A DNA stretch of 16,529 nt. Origin: Thermaceae bacterium. Its GTDB lineage: Bacteria > Deinococcota > Deinococci > Deinococcales > Marinithermaceae. Numbering within the stretch: the stretch's first letter is position 1; each line of letters begins with the position of its first letter. Shown piece after piece: positions 1 through 7,420 of the stretch. Location of the stretch: positions 1 to 16,529 of the forward strand of contig JALSQD010000021.1 in NCBI GenBank assembly GCA_026985615.1, in the 5' to 3' direction. Below the pieces are notes generated by a model. That model saw only the letters and a program-made list of their open reading frames with translations. It did not search any database and was not told the DNA's origin. The position numbers and the translations under genes were made by a program.

Positions 1-687
1 CCGGGGTACGCCGGCAAGAGCGTCGCCGAGATTTTGAAGGAGTTCTGCAGCTACACCGACGGCGCCTGGATGAGCGCCAAGAAGGACAACCTGGTCAACA
101 TCGGCGGCTGGCTCGCCCTCAACCACAAAGACCACTTCGAGGCCGCCCGCAACCTGGTGGTGGTCTACGAGGGGCTGCACACCTACGGGGGGATGGCCGG
201 GCGCGACATGGCGGCGCTGGCCATCGGCATCCAGGAAGCGGTGCAGGACGACTACGTGCGCGCCCGCGTGGGCCAGGTGCGCTACCTGGGCGAGCTGCTC
301 ACCGACTGGGGCATCCCCATCGTCCAGCCCATCGGCGGCCACGCCATCTTCCTCGACGCCCGCAAGATCTACGCGCACATCCCTCAGGACCGGTTCCCCG
401 CCCAGGCGCTCGCCGCCCACATCTACGCCGACTCGGGGGTGCGCGGGATGGAGCGCGGCGTGGTGAGCGCCGGCCGCAACCCCGAGACCGGCGAGCACAA
501 CTACCCCAAGCTCGAGCTCGTGCGCCTTACCATCCCCCGCCGCGTCTACACCCAGGCGCACATGGATGTGGTGGCCGAGTCGGTGAAGGCCGTCTACGAC
601 CGCCGCCGCGAGGCGAAGGGCCTCAAGATGGTCTACGAGCCCAAGTACCTGCGCTTCTTCCAGGCGCGCTTCGAGCCCCTGGCCTGA
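1..687 (+). CDS. tpl: Tyrosine phenol-lyase / tryptophanase family enzyme (C-terminal part, 5' truncated by the window)
   Basis: A PLP-dependent beta-eliminating lyase that would split an aromatic amino acid into pyruvate, ammonia and phenol or indole in the cytoplasm. The frame is open from base 1, so the N-terminal half lies outside the window. Seen: the Schiff-base lysine motif SAKKD (lysine codon 82-84), followed by NIGG, the YEGLHTYGG turn, GGHAIFLDAR and TIPRRVYT. Substrate clues: the GMERG segment (bases 445-459) keeps the Met and Arg that line the phenol site of tyrosine phenol-lyase (M379/R381 in the Citrobacter enzyme), and LRFF near the C terminus keeps its Phe-Phe pair; tryptophanases differ there. 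I therefore favour tyrosine phenol-lyase, although automated pipelines may call it tryptophanase. One departure is Leu where that enzyme has Met in EGMP. The C terminus is complete and is followed by a terminator hairpin. Confidence 0.85.
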   Translation, partial: PGYAGKSVAEILKEFCSYTDGAWMSAKKDNLVNIGGWLALNHKDHFEAARNLVVVYEGLHTYGGMAGRDMAALAIGIQEAVQDDYVRARVGQVRYLGELLTDWGIPIVQPIGGHAIFLDARKIYAHIPQDRFPAQALAAHIYADSGVRGMERGVVSAGRNPETGEHNYPKLELVRLTIPRRVYTQAHMDVVAESVKAVYDRRREAKGLKMVYEPKYLRFFQARFEPLA

Positions 688-707
688 CGGTCGATTGGAA
701 CCCTTGC

Positions 708-733
708 GTCCCGCCCCGAGGGGCGGGACGTTT
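708..733 (+). terminator. Rho-independent terminator of the lyase gene
   Basis: A 9-bp perfect stem, gtcccgccc (708-716) with gggcgggac (721-729), closed by a cgag loop and followed by gtttg. It begins 21 nt after the stop codon. The T tract is short, as is common in GC-rich genomes, so termination strength is uncertain. Confidence 0.7.
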
Positions 734-767
734 GTCACCTCGCTTTCCTTCGCCTGCTTCAGGCCGT

Positions 768-781
768 GATACTCTTGCGCC
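768..781 (+). promoter_or_regulatory. Possible leaderless -10 box of the HesB-like gene
   Basis: GATACT (768-773) lies 8 nt before the ATG at 782 and there is no Shine-Dalgarno upstream, the layout expected for a leaderless transcript in Deinococcota. No good -35 is visible (ttcctt at 745-750 is weak). Tentative. Confidence 0.3.
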
Positions 782-1129
782 ATGGAGACGCAGCCCGCAG
801 TGGGACTCACGGTGACCGAAGCGGCCGCGGCCAAGCTGGCCGAGGCGCTCGCGCAGCTCGAAAAACCCGGGGCCGCGGTCCGGGTCTACGCCCAGGGCCA
901 CGGCCATCACGCACAGTATGGCATGAGCGTCGACGAGCACGCGCTGGACGGCGACGTTGTGCTCCAGGCCGGCGCGGTGACGATCCGCGTCGACCCCGCG
1001 AGCTGGGTCCGGCTGGAGGGCGCGACGATCGACTGGACCGCGGACGAGCGGGGCGAAGGCTTCGTCATCCATCCGGCCCGCGCGCACGAGGGCTGCGGTT
1101 GCGGTGGAGGCTGCGGCTGCGGGCATTGA
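782..1129 (+). CDS. HesB/IscA-like iron-sulfur biosynthesis family protein, divergent cysteines
   Basis: A 115-residue protein with the A-type carrier fold signature: VTEAAAAKLAEAL helix, AVRVY strand, QYGMSVDE, and a VTIRVDP...LEGATIDW core, ending in a Cys-Gly tail. A-type carriers (IscA, ErpA, SufA) pass Fe-S clusters to apo-proteins using one Cys after the first strand and a C-terminal CGC. Here the first Cys is missing: the loop reads GHGHHAQYGM (residues 39-48), rich in His. The tail has four cysteines (C105, C107, C111, C113) and a final His. It may bind metal differently from classical carriers, so I name the family only. It stands alone between two hairpins, convergent with glyA; no other Fe-S genes are nearby. 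An overlapping 125-aa frame starting at 766 has shadow-like Arg-rich composition and was not called. Confidence 0.7.
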   Translation: METQPAVGLTVTEAAAAKLAEALAQLEKPGAAVRVYAQGHGHHAQYGMSVDEHALDGDVVLQAGAVTIRVDPASWVRLEGATIDWTADERGEGFVIHPARAHEGCGCGGGCGCGH

Positions 1130-1142
1130 GCCCGCGTGTCTG

Positions 1143-1167
1143 AAAAGGGGCGGCCTTCGGGCCGCCC
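1143..1167 (-). terminator. Terminator hairpin shared by glyA and the HesB-like gene
   Basis: An 8-bp perfect stem, gggcggcc (1148-1155) with ggccgccc (1160-1167), around a ttcg tetraloop on the + strand. On the - strand the stem is followed by CCTTTT (1148-1143), a better T tract for glyA. It lies between the two convergent stop codons and can act on both transcripts. Confidence 0.75.
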
Positions 1168-1189
1168 TGCTCCGTCTGGCCCCGGCGCC

Positions 1190-2407
<1,218 letters not shown>

Positions 2408-2416
2408 GTCGAGGCG

Positions 2417-2446
2417 ATTATAACCGGGGTAACATGGACCTATGAA
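2417..2446 (-). promoter_or_regulatory. glyA promoter, leaderless type
   Basis: On the - strand TATAAT (2422-2417) lies 9 nt before the glyA ATG. TTCATA (2446-2441) at an 18-bp spacing matches 4 of 6 positions of the -35 consensus. No Shine-Dalgarno fits between the -10 and the start, so a leaderless mRNA is expected. Confidence 0.7.
2430..2441 (+). promoter_or_regulatory. Possible -10 box for the LapA-like/acu operon, leaderless
   Basis: TAACAT (2430-2435) ends 6 nt before the ATG at 2442; TATAAC (2419-2424), overlapping the glyA -10 on the other strand, is the alternative. No Shine-Dalgarno precedes the ATG. No convincing -35 is seen for either. Confidence 0.4.
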
Positions 2447-2666
2447 AACCCCGCCCTGGTGGGTTCAGTTGCGGCTTTACCTGAGTGTCGTGCTGGTGCT
2501 CTTCCTTTTGGTGGTCGTGGGGTTGAACGTGGCCCAGCGCACCCGCTTCTGGTGGTTCGGGGTGCACGAGGTCGCCACCGCCTGGTTCCTTCTGGGCGCG
2601 GTGGCCGTGGGGGTCGTCATCGGCTGGTTGAGCGCCTGGATGTGGAGGCGCCGCGGTGAGGGTTAA
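2442..2666 (+). CDS. Small membrane protein with LapA-like (DUF1049-type) domain
   Basis: A 74-residue protein with two predicted membrane segments (about residues 11-28 and 43-65) and a basic C-terminal end (MWRRRGEG). The segment between them, NVAQRTRFWWFG, followed by a Gly-containing second helix (GAVAVGVVIGWL), is the pattern of the lipopolysaccharide assembly protein A domain; in that family the pair of helices anchors a small inner-membrane protein of unclear role. Family assignment is from pattern only. No Shine-Dalgarno precedes the ATG, and promoter-like boxes lie 6-17 nt upstream, so the gene is probably leaderless. Its stop codon overlaps the start of the MoaD-related gene by 11 bp, suggesting that it opens the operon. 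Confidence 0.7.
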   Translation: MKTPPWWVQLRLYLSVVLVLFLLVVVGLNVAQRTRFWWFGVHEVATAWFLLGAVAVGVVIGWLSAWMWRRRGEG

Positions 2667-3195
2667 CCTTTACGCCACCTACCGCGACCTCACCGGCGCG
2701 CGCCACCTCGAGCTCGAGGGGGCGACCGTGGGCGAGGTGCTGGCGCGGCTCTTGGAGCGGCACCCCGAGCTGGAAAGCGAGCTTTTCGAGGCCGAGGGTG
2801 TGCTCTCGGCGCGGGTTTCGGTCTTCTTGAACGGGCGCGACGTGCGCTACCTCGAGGGGCTCGCCACCCCGGTGGGGCCGGACGACGTCCTTGACCTCTT
2901 TCCGCCCGTGGCCGGGGGCGCCGAGGTGCGCTGGCGCGAAGAGGGCGGCGTGCGGCGCGCTGTTTTTGGGGCGCTGCCGCTGTGGTTGCTGGCGGCCTAC
3001 CTGGGGCGTTGGGGCGCGTCGCCGCAGGGCGATGGCGCCTGGCGGCTCGAGGGGGCCTGGGTGCGCGCGCGGGCGCTGGCCCCGCGCCGGGTGGGCTCGT
3101 TGCGAATCGGCCGCACGCTCGTGGAGGTGGGCGGCCCCGAGGCCGCCGTTTGGTCGGCGCGCATCGCCCGCAGCGCCCTGCGCGGTGGAGGTTGA
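2656..3195 (+). CDS. MoaD-related ubiquitin-like protein with C-terminal DUF1952-type domain
   Basis: 179 residues. Residues 1-88 form a MoaD/ThiS-like beta-grasp domain: VNLYATYRDLTG, a VGEVLARLLERHPEL helix, VFLNGRDV, and the end DLFPPVAGG. In MoaD and ThiS the Gly-Gly is the last pair of residues and is thiocarboxylated for sulfur transfer. Here the GG (87-88) is followed by about 90 more residues rich in Trp, Arg and Ala, which look like the extra domain of the MoaD-related protein of Thermus thermophilus. Whether that tail is removed is unknown. The GTG start at 2656 is chosen because GGAGG lies 7 nt upstream (2644-2648). It overlaps the preceding gene and ends 2 bp before acuA, so translation is probably coupled. 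No other molybdopterin or thiamine genes lie in the window, so the role is open. Confidence 0.8.
   Translation: MRVNLYATYRDLTGARHLELEGATVGEVLARLLERHPELESELFEAEGVLSARVSVFLNGRDVRYLEGLATPVGPDDVLDLFPPVAGGAEVRWREEGGVRRAVFGALPLWLLAAYLGRWGASPQGDGAWRLEGAWVRARALAPRRVGSLRIGRTLVEVGGPEAAVWSARIARSALRGGG
3187..3191 (+). promoter_or_regulatory. Shine-Dalgarno deciding the acuA start
   Basis: GGAGG lies 6 nt before the GTG at 3198 and inside the last codons of the MoaD-related gene. It argues against the long in-frame extension back to 2982, which would overlap most of the upstream domain. Confidence 0.75.
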
Positions 3196-3197
3196 AC

Positions 3198-3812
3198 GTG
3201 GAAGGCCGCGTGGACGAGGCCTGTGAGCTGTGCGTCTTCTGCCCGGCGGAGCGGCTCGAGGCCCACCCCTTTCACCTTGAGCTCGACGTCTTCCGCCCGC
3301 CCGAGCGGCAGCGCGCGGCGCTGGTGGAGCTCGTGCGCGAGGGCAACGGACGCGTCTCGGCGGCGCTGGCCGAGGGGCAGACCGTGGCCTACGTGGCCTT
3401 CCAGCGGCCCGATCCCTTCGAGCGCTGGAGCGACGACCCCAGCGGTCGTATCTGGGAGCTGGGCGCGGTCGAGGTGACCCCGCCCTGGCGCGGACGCGGG
3501 CTCGCCCGCAGGCTGCTTGAGGTCGGCTTCGCCACCGGCTTCTTCGACGACAAGATCGTGATCGCCCAGTTGCTCTCGTGGCATTACGACACCGGGCGCA
3601 CGGGCGTCTCGGCCTTTGCCTACCGCGAGGCCTTGGTGCGCCTCTACCAGGGGGTGGGATTCCGCGTCTGGCGCACCGACGACCCCGAGATCGCCGGCCG
3701 CATCGAGAACGCCCTCATGGCCCGCATCGGGCCGCGCGTGCCCGAGGAAGCGGTGGCGCACTTTCACCGGCTGCGCCTCGCGGGACGGGCGCCATGGGAC
3801 TTTTCCTTCTGA
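3198..3812 (+). CDS. acuA: AcuA-like GNAT acetyltransferase
   Basis: 204 residues. In Bacillus subtilis AcuA acetylates and switches off acetyl-CoA synthetase; its gene is followed by acuB and acuC, exactly the order here. Seen: FRPPERQRAALVEL, PDPFERWSDD, the GNAT acetyl-CoA loop in ELGAVEVTPPWRGRGLARRLL (RGRGLA at 98-103), SWHYDTG, and a C-terminal TDDPEI...NALMARIG stretch; all agree with my memory of the B. subtilis protein. Unusual: a CxxCxxC motif at residues 9-15 that I do not recall in the Bacillus protein. The GTG start is supported by GGAGG. It starts 2 bp after the MoaD-related gene and ends 30 bp before acuB. No acetyl-CoA synthetase gene is in the window, so the substrate is inferred. 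Confidence 0.85.
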   Translation: MEGRVDEACELCVFCPAERLEAHPFHLELDVFRPPERQRAALVELVREGNGRVSAALAEGQTVAYVAFQRPDPFERWSDDPSGRIWELGAVEVTPPWRGRGLARRLLEVGFATGFFDDKIVIAQLLSWHYDTGRTGVSAFAYREALVRLYQGVGFRVWRTDDPEIAGRIENALMARIGPRVPEEAVAHFHRLRLAGRAPWDFSF

Positions 3813-3842
3813 CGGCGGTAGACTGAAGCAAGCGGAGGCAAG

Positions 3843-4472
3843 ATGCTGGTACGTGACGTGATGCACTCCCCGGTCGTCACGATATCTACCGGGGCCACGC
3901 TGGAAGAGGCCAACACCCTGATGTGGGAGCAGGGCATCCGCCACCTACCGGTGGTGGAGAACGGGCGCGTCGTCGGCATCCTCACCGACCGCGACGTGCG
4001 TCTGGCCACGAGCGAGCTCTCGCCTATGCCCTACAAGCCCCACGCCCGGGTAGAGGAGGTCATGACGACGCCGGTGCTGACCGCCGATCCCATGGACCCG
4101 GTGGAGGAGGCGGCGCGGGTGATGCGCGACCGCAAGATTGGTTCGCTGCCCGTGCTCGACGGGCGCGAGCTGGTGGGCATCATTACCGGGATCGACCTGC
4201 TCGACGCGCTCGTGGCGCTCACCGGAGCGCGCCTGCCCAGCGGTCGCATCGAGGTGCGCCTGCCCGACCGGCCTGGAAAGCTGGCGCGGCTGGCCCAGTT
4301 TTTCGCGGAGCGCGGCGTCAACATCCACTCGCTCCTGACCTACCCCGACGAGGAAGGCTACGTGCGCAACGTTTTGCGCGTGGGCAGCCTGGAGACGCGC
4401 AAGCTGGCGGACGCCCTGCGCGAGGCGGGGTTCGAGGTGCTCTGGCCACCCGAAAAACCATGGTCCCGGTAG
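3843..4472 (+). CDS. acuB: AcuB-like protein, two CBS domains plus ACT domain
   Basis: 209 residues. CBS domain 1 (about 1-62: VRDVMHSPVVTI...GIRHLPVVENGRVVGILTDRDV) and CBS domain 2 (about 70-127: VEEVMTTPVLTA...IGSLPVLDGRELVGIITGIDLL) form a Bateman module, a typical adenine-nucleotide sensor. An ACT domain follows (about 135-205: IEVRLPDRPGKLARLAQFFAERGVN), usually a small-ligand sensor. The combination matches AcuB, encoded between acuA and acuC; its biochemical role is not settled. An energy-status input to the acetylation/deacetylation pair is a reasonable inference. The ATG is preceded by GGAGG (3834-3838) at 4 nt. The 3' end overlaps acuC by 13 bp. Confidence 0.9.
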   Translation: MLVRDVMHSPVVTISTGATLEEANTLMWEQGIRHLPVVENGRVVGILTDRDVRLATSELSPMPYKPHARVEEVMTTPVLTADPMDPVEEAARVMRDRKIGSLPVLDGRELVGIITGIDLLDALVALTGARLPSGRIEVRLPDRPGKLARLAQFFAERGVNIHSLLTYPDEEGYVRNVLRVGSLETRKLADALREAGFEVLWPPEKPWSR

Positions 4473-5596
4473 TCTATCGGCCCGAGTACCTGAGCTACGA
4501 CTTCGGGCCCCAGCACCCCTTCAGCCCGCAGCGGCTCGAGATGCTGGTGGAGCTGCTGGAGCTCTTTGACCCGGGTTTCGCCCCCGTGGCGCCGCCGCAG
4601 GCGACCCGCGAGGAGGTGCTGGAGGTTCATGCCGAGCGTTACGTGCGCCGCGTCGAGGCGGCGAGCCGCGGCGAGGAGGGTGCCGACCTGGTCGAGTACG
4701 GTCTGGGCACGAGCGACACCCCCGTCTTCGCGGGCATGGACGCGGCGACCCGCTGGCTTGTGGGCGGCACCGTGCACGCCGCGCGCATGGTGGCGCGGGG
4801 CGAGGCGCGGCGGGTGTTGCAGCTGGGCGGGGGGCTCCACCACGCCCAGTTCGACCGGGCCTCGGGCTTTTGCGTCTTCAACGACCTAGCCATGGCCCTG
4901 CAGGCCTTCCTGAAGGAGGGCCTGCGGGTGCTCTACGTGGACGTGGACGTGCACCACGGCGACGGGGTGCAGTGGATCTTCTACAAGGACCCGCGTGTGC
5001 TCACCCTTTCGCTGCACGAGTCGGGCCGCTACCTCTACCCGGGCACCGGCGGGGTCTTCGAGATCGGCCAGGGCGGCGGCACCGGGTACAGCTGGAACGG
5101 GCCGCTCGAGCCCTTCACCGAGGACGCCTCCTATTTGGCGGTTTTCGAGCAGCTCTTCGACAAGGCGCTCGCCTGGTTCTTGCCCGACGTCATTCTGGTG
5201 CAGGCGGGGGCCGACGCCCACTACCTCGACCCGCTCGCCGACCTGTTGCTCACCACCCGCGCCTACGAGCGCGTCTTCACCCGGCTGCTCAAGGGCGCGG
5301 AGCGCTACACCGAGGGCCGCATCGTCTTCACCCTGGGCGGGGGTTACTCCTTCGACGCGGCGGTGCGCGTTTGGACGCTGCTCTACTTCGTTCTCCAGGA
5401 GCGCGCGTTGCCCGAGCGGCTGCCAGAGGCCTGGCGCCAGCGCTGGGAGGAGCGGCTGGGCGTGCGCCTGGGCCCGTCGCTGCACGACGAGGAGGGGCCG
5501 CCCGAGGTGCCGCGGCGCCAGGAGATCGAGCGCTACAACGAGGGCAACGCCCTGCGGTTGCTGGAGACGGTCAAGAAGTACCTGATGGCCGGTTAG
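4460..5596 (+). CDS. acuC: AcuC-like class I histone-deacetylase-family protein (Zn-dependent lysine deacetylase)
   Basis: 378 residues, typical for bacterial HDAC-like AcuC proteins. In Bacillus AcuC removes the acetyl group that AcuA places on acetyl-CoA synthetase, without NAD. Seen: PQHPFSPQRL near the N terminus, the charge-relay His pair in GGGLHHAQ (H127-H128), zinc ligands D163 and H165 in DVDVHHGDG and D252 in QAGAD, and the catalytic Tyr of GGGY (Y296). All key residues are present, so it should be active. The ATG at 4460 lies inside the end of acuB (13-bp overlap) with no clear Shine-Dalgarno, so translation is probably coupled to acuB. Its last 26 bp overlap the 3' end of the alkyltransferase-like gene on the other strand. 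The long open frame upstream of 4460 is a shadow of acuB. Confidence 0.93.
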   Translation: MVPVVYRPEYLSYDFGPQHPFSPQRLEMLVELLELFDPGFAPVAPPQATREEVLEVHAERYVRRVEAASRGEEGADLVEYGLGTSDTPVFAGMDAATRWLVGGTVHAARMVARGEARRVLQLGGGLHHAQFDRASGFCVFNDLAMALQAFLKEGLRVLYVDVDVHHGDGVQWIFYKDPRVLTLSLHESGRYLYPGTGGVFEIGQGGGTGYSWNGPLEPFTEDASYLAVFEQLFDKALAWFLPDVILVQAGADAHYLDPLADLLLTTRAYERVFTRLLKGAERYTEGRIVFTLGGGYSFDAAVRVWTLLYFVLQERALPERLPEAWRQRWEERLGVRLGPSLHDEEGPPEVPRRQEIERYNEGNALRLLETVKKYLMAG

Positions 5597-6050
5597 CCTG
5601 CTCGAAGCGCAGCAGCCAGGCCTTGACCCCCTCGTGTCCGGCGAAGCCGCCTATGCGTCCGTCGGCGTGGATCACCCGGTGTGCCGGCACGACCAGCAAA
5701 AAGGGGCAGCTTCGCATGCCCGCGCCCACCGCGCGCGGGTGGAGCCCGATGGCGCGGCCGACCTGGGCGTAGCTTCGCGTGCGGCCGTAGGGGATCTCTT
5801 GCACAAAGCGCCACAGCCGCGCCTGCGCGGGCGTGGCGTTTTCGAGGTCGAGCGCGCCGGCGTAGCGTACGGGCTCGCCGGCGAAGTAGCGCTCCGCGAA
5901 GTCGAGAAAGGCCTCCAGGTGGGCCCGACCCGGTCCTGGGACCTCGTTTGTGGGTGCGCCCACGAGCTGCACACGCGTCAGGCCGCGCGCGCTCGCCTCG
6001 GCGCGCAGCAGGCCGATGGGGCTGGGAAAGTAGGTCCAGGACGTACTCAC
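5571..6050 (-). CDS. Alkyltransferase-like protein (ATL), non-catalytic MGMT/Ogt homologue
   Basis: 159 residues. The protein has the O6-alkylguanine-DNA alkyltransferase fold: a short N-terminal domain, then the DNA-binding domain with IPYGRTRSYAQVGRAIG and the arginine finger in PRAVGAGM (R106). The active-site PCHRV is replaced by PAHRV (residues 122-126; Ala codon 5682-5684), so alkyl transfer to Cys is impossible. This defines ATL proteins, which bind O6-alkylguanine and recruit nucleotide excision repair; T. thermophilus has such a protein with Ala at this place. Also unusual, the conserved Asn-Pro before the active site (Asn137 in human MGMT) reads Cys-Pro (C115-P116). The GTG start at 6050 overlaps the tetR stop (GTGA), so the two genes are coupled. 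The C terminus overlaps acuC. Confidence 0.88.
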   Translation of the reverse strand: MSTSWTYFPSPIGLLRAEASARGLTRVQLVGAPTNEVPGPGRAHLEAFLDFAERYFAGEPVRYAGALDLENATPAQARLWRFVQEIPYGRTRSYAQVGRAIGLHPRAVGAGMRSCPFLLVVPAHRVIHADGRIGGFAGHEGVKAWLLRFEQANRPSGTS

Positions 6051-6652
6051 GGGCGGGCGAGCACGCCCTTCAGCACCACGGTGAGGAACTTGTGCAGCTC
6101 CCCGGCGAGGCTGCGCTCGGGGGTGTGGCCGGCCCAGCGCAGCACTGCCAGCAGAAAGGCGTCGGCGATCGAGTTGGCCATGCGCTCGGGGGTCAGGTCG
6201 CTGCGCAGCCTGCCAGCGCGCGCCAGCGGCCGCAGGATCTCGGCGATGTACTGCCCCATGGGCAGGGCCTCGGAGGCGGCGTGGGCCCGCTCGGGGTCGG
6301 GGTTGACCAGCTCGTAGGCCAGGTGCGAGAGCAGCTCGCGGCCCAGCTCGCGCTCGCTCAGTTCGGCCAGGCGGTCCCAGAAGGCCTGTAGCACCTCTAG
6401 TGGAGGCATTCCGGCGTCTAGGGACTTCTTGGCCTCGCGCCAGGCGAGGTCGAGCAGTTCGGCGCCGTAGTCGAGCAGCACGGCCTCCTTGTAGGGGTAG
6501 TAGTTGAAGAAGGTGCCGCGGGAGACGTGGCTCGCCTTGGCGATGTCTACCGCGGTGGTCTGCTGAAAACCCCGCTCCTTGAAGAGTTCGATGGCGGTGC
6601 GGAGGATGCGCTCCCGACGCCGCTGCTTTTGGCGTTCGCGAAGTCCCTGCAT
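6047..6652 (-). CDS. TetR/AcrR family transcriptional regulator
   Basis: 201 residues. The N-terminal TetR domain is clear: RERILRTAIELFKERGFQQTTAVDIAKAS, then the recognition helix region VSRGTFFNYYPYKEAVL (about residues 17-62). The C-terminal ligand-binding half is helical and not assignable to a ligand. The stop codon TGA (6049-6047) overlaps the GTG of the ATL gene, so the pair is one transcript and the regulator probably controls its own promoter and with it the ATL. A perfect TATAAT lies 6 nt before the ATG, indicating a leaderless mRNA. I see no clear inverted-repeat operator at that promoter. Confidence 0.9.
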   Translation of the reverse strand: MQGLRERQKQRRRERILRTAIELFKERGFQQTTAVDIAKASHVSRGTFFNYYPYKEAVLLDYGAELLDLAWREAKKSLDAGMPPLEVLQAFWDRLAELSERELGRELLSHLAYELVNPDPERAHAASEALPMGQYIAEILRPLARAGRLRSDLTPERMANSIADAFLLAVLRWAGHTPERSLAGELHKFLTVVLKGVLARP

Positions 6653-6658
6653 GAATCT

Positions 6659-6664
6659 ATTATA
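6659..6664 (-). promoter_or_regulatory. -10 box of the tetR-ATL operon, leaderless
   Basis: TATAAT on the - strand ends 6 nt before the tetR ATG (6652). It sits in the 30-bp gap after the DUF4388 gene, so the pair has its own promoter downstream of the larger operon. No convincing -35 at 16-18 bp. Confidence 0.65.
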
Positions 6665-6682
6665 CTTGCATCAAAAAGTGTC

Positions 6683-7420
6683 CTAAGCCAGTTGCCGCTC
6701 GGCGTGTTCGACCTCCCAGACCAGGTCGCGCAGGAGCCAGCCGCGGCCGGGGAAGATGAGGTCGCCCGAAAGGATGCCCTCGATGAGGTAGCGGCGCAGG
6801 CGCATGGGTTCGATGCCCGAGGCCACGAGGTCGCCCAGGTTACGCTGGCCGTCCATCTTGTGGCTGAGGTCGTCGGGGTTTGCCGGCTGCCGTCGCGCGT
6901 GGGGGTGGCGAATGCGCAGGCCGTACCAGGCATAGCGCCCGATGGGGGTGAGCTCGCCGCTGCGCAGCCCCGTCCAGGCGCGCTCCATGGCGATCACCAG
7001 CGGCACCTCCCAGCGCTTGGCCGCGCTGCGGATGCTGCGCCCGCCGTAGAAGACGCCGTAGGTGCCGGTGGGGGAGAGGCTCTCGAAGGCGCGCGAGGGC
7101 GAGTCGATGTCGAGCAGGAAGCGGCGGCACTCGTCGTTGAGGCGGGCCCACTCGCCGAGGAGGGTTTGCATGGGCATGAGCACCTTTCCGGACTGCAGGC
7201 CGGGCTCGAAGCGGAAACGCCCCTCGTTGGTGTGGATGTCGAACGAGGCGATGGCCTCGATGCCTTCCCAGTCGAGGATGCCGCCGCCAACGACCTCGCC
7301 CGCCTGCAGGCGCAGCGTGAGCGGCGGGGTGCCTTCGACGTGCAGCACGCCCGACTTGCGCTCCGCATGCAGGAGCTCCAGCAGGCCCACCAGCGGCATC
7401 GTGCTCAGGTTGCCTTCCAC
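6683..7420 (-). CDS. DUF4388 domain protein
   Basis: 245 residues. The N terminus (GNLSTMPLVGLLELLHAERKSGVLHV..., followed by GEVVGGGILDWEGIEAI) is the DUF4388 pattern found in PatA-like and gliding/signalling proteins of cyanobacteria, myxobacteria and Deinococcota; its exact function is not established. The rest, about residues 95-245, contains many Arg and Trp residues (SPTGTYGVFYGGRSIRSAAKRW, RGWLLRDLVWEVEHAE) that I do not recognise. No signal peptide or membrane segment is visible. The GTG start at 7420 is preceded by a GGGGAGGGGG purine run a few bases upstream and overlaps the end of thrB by 16 bp, so it is the last gene of the gmk-to-thrB operon. Confidence 0.75.
   Translation of the reverse strand: MEGNLSTMPLVGLLELLHAERKSGVLHVEGTPPLTLRLQAGEVVGGGILDWEGIEAIASFDIHTNEGRFRFEPGLQSGKVLMPMQTLLGEWARLNDECRRFLLDIDSPSRAFESLSPTGTYGVFYGGRSIRSAAKRWEVPLVIAMERAWTGLRSGELTPIGRYAWYGLRIRHPHARRQPANPDDLSHKMDGQRNLGDLVASGIEPMRLRRYLIEGILSGDLIFPGRGWLLRDLVWEVEHAERQLA

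Noticed and set aside
2982..3197. 72-residue N-terminal extension of acuA
   Set aside because: It overlaps the MoaD-related gene, is Arg/Gly-rich, and the Shine-Dalgarno at 3187-3191 points to GTG 3198.
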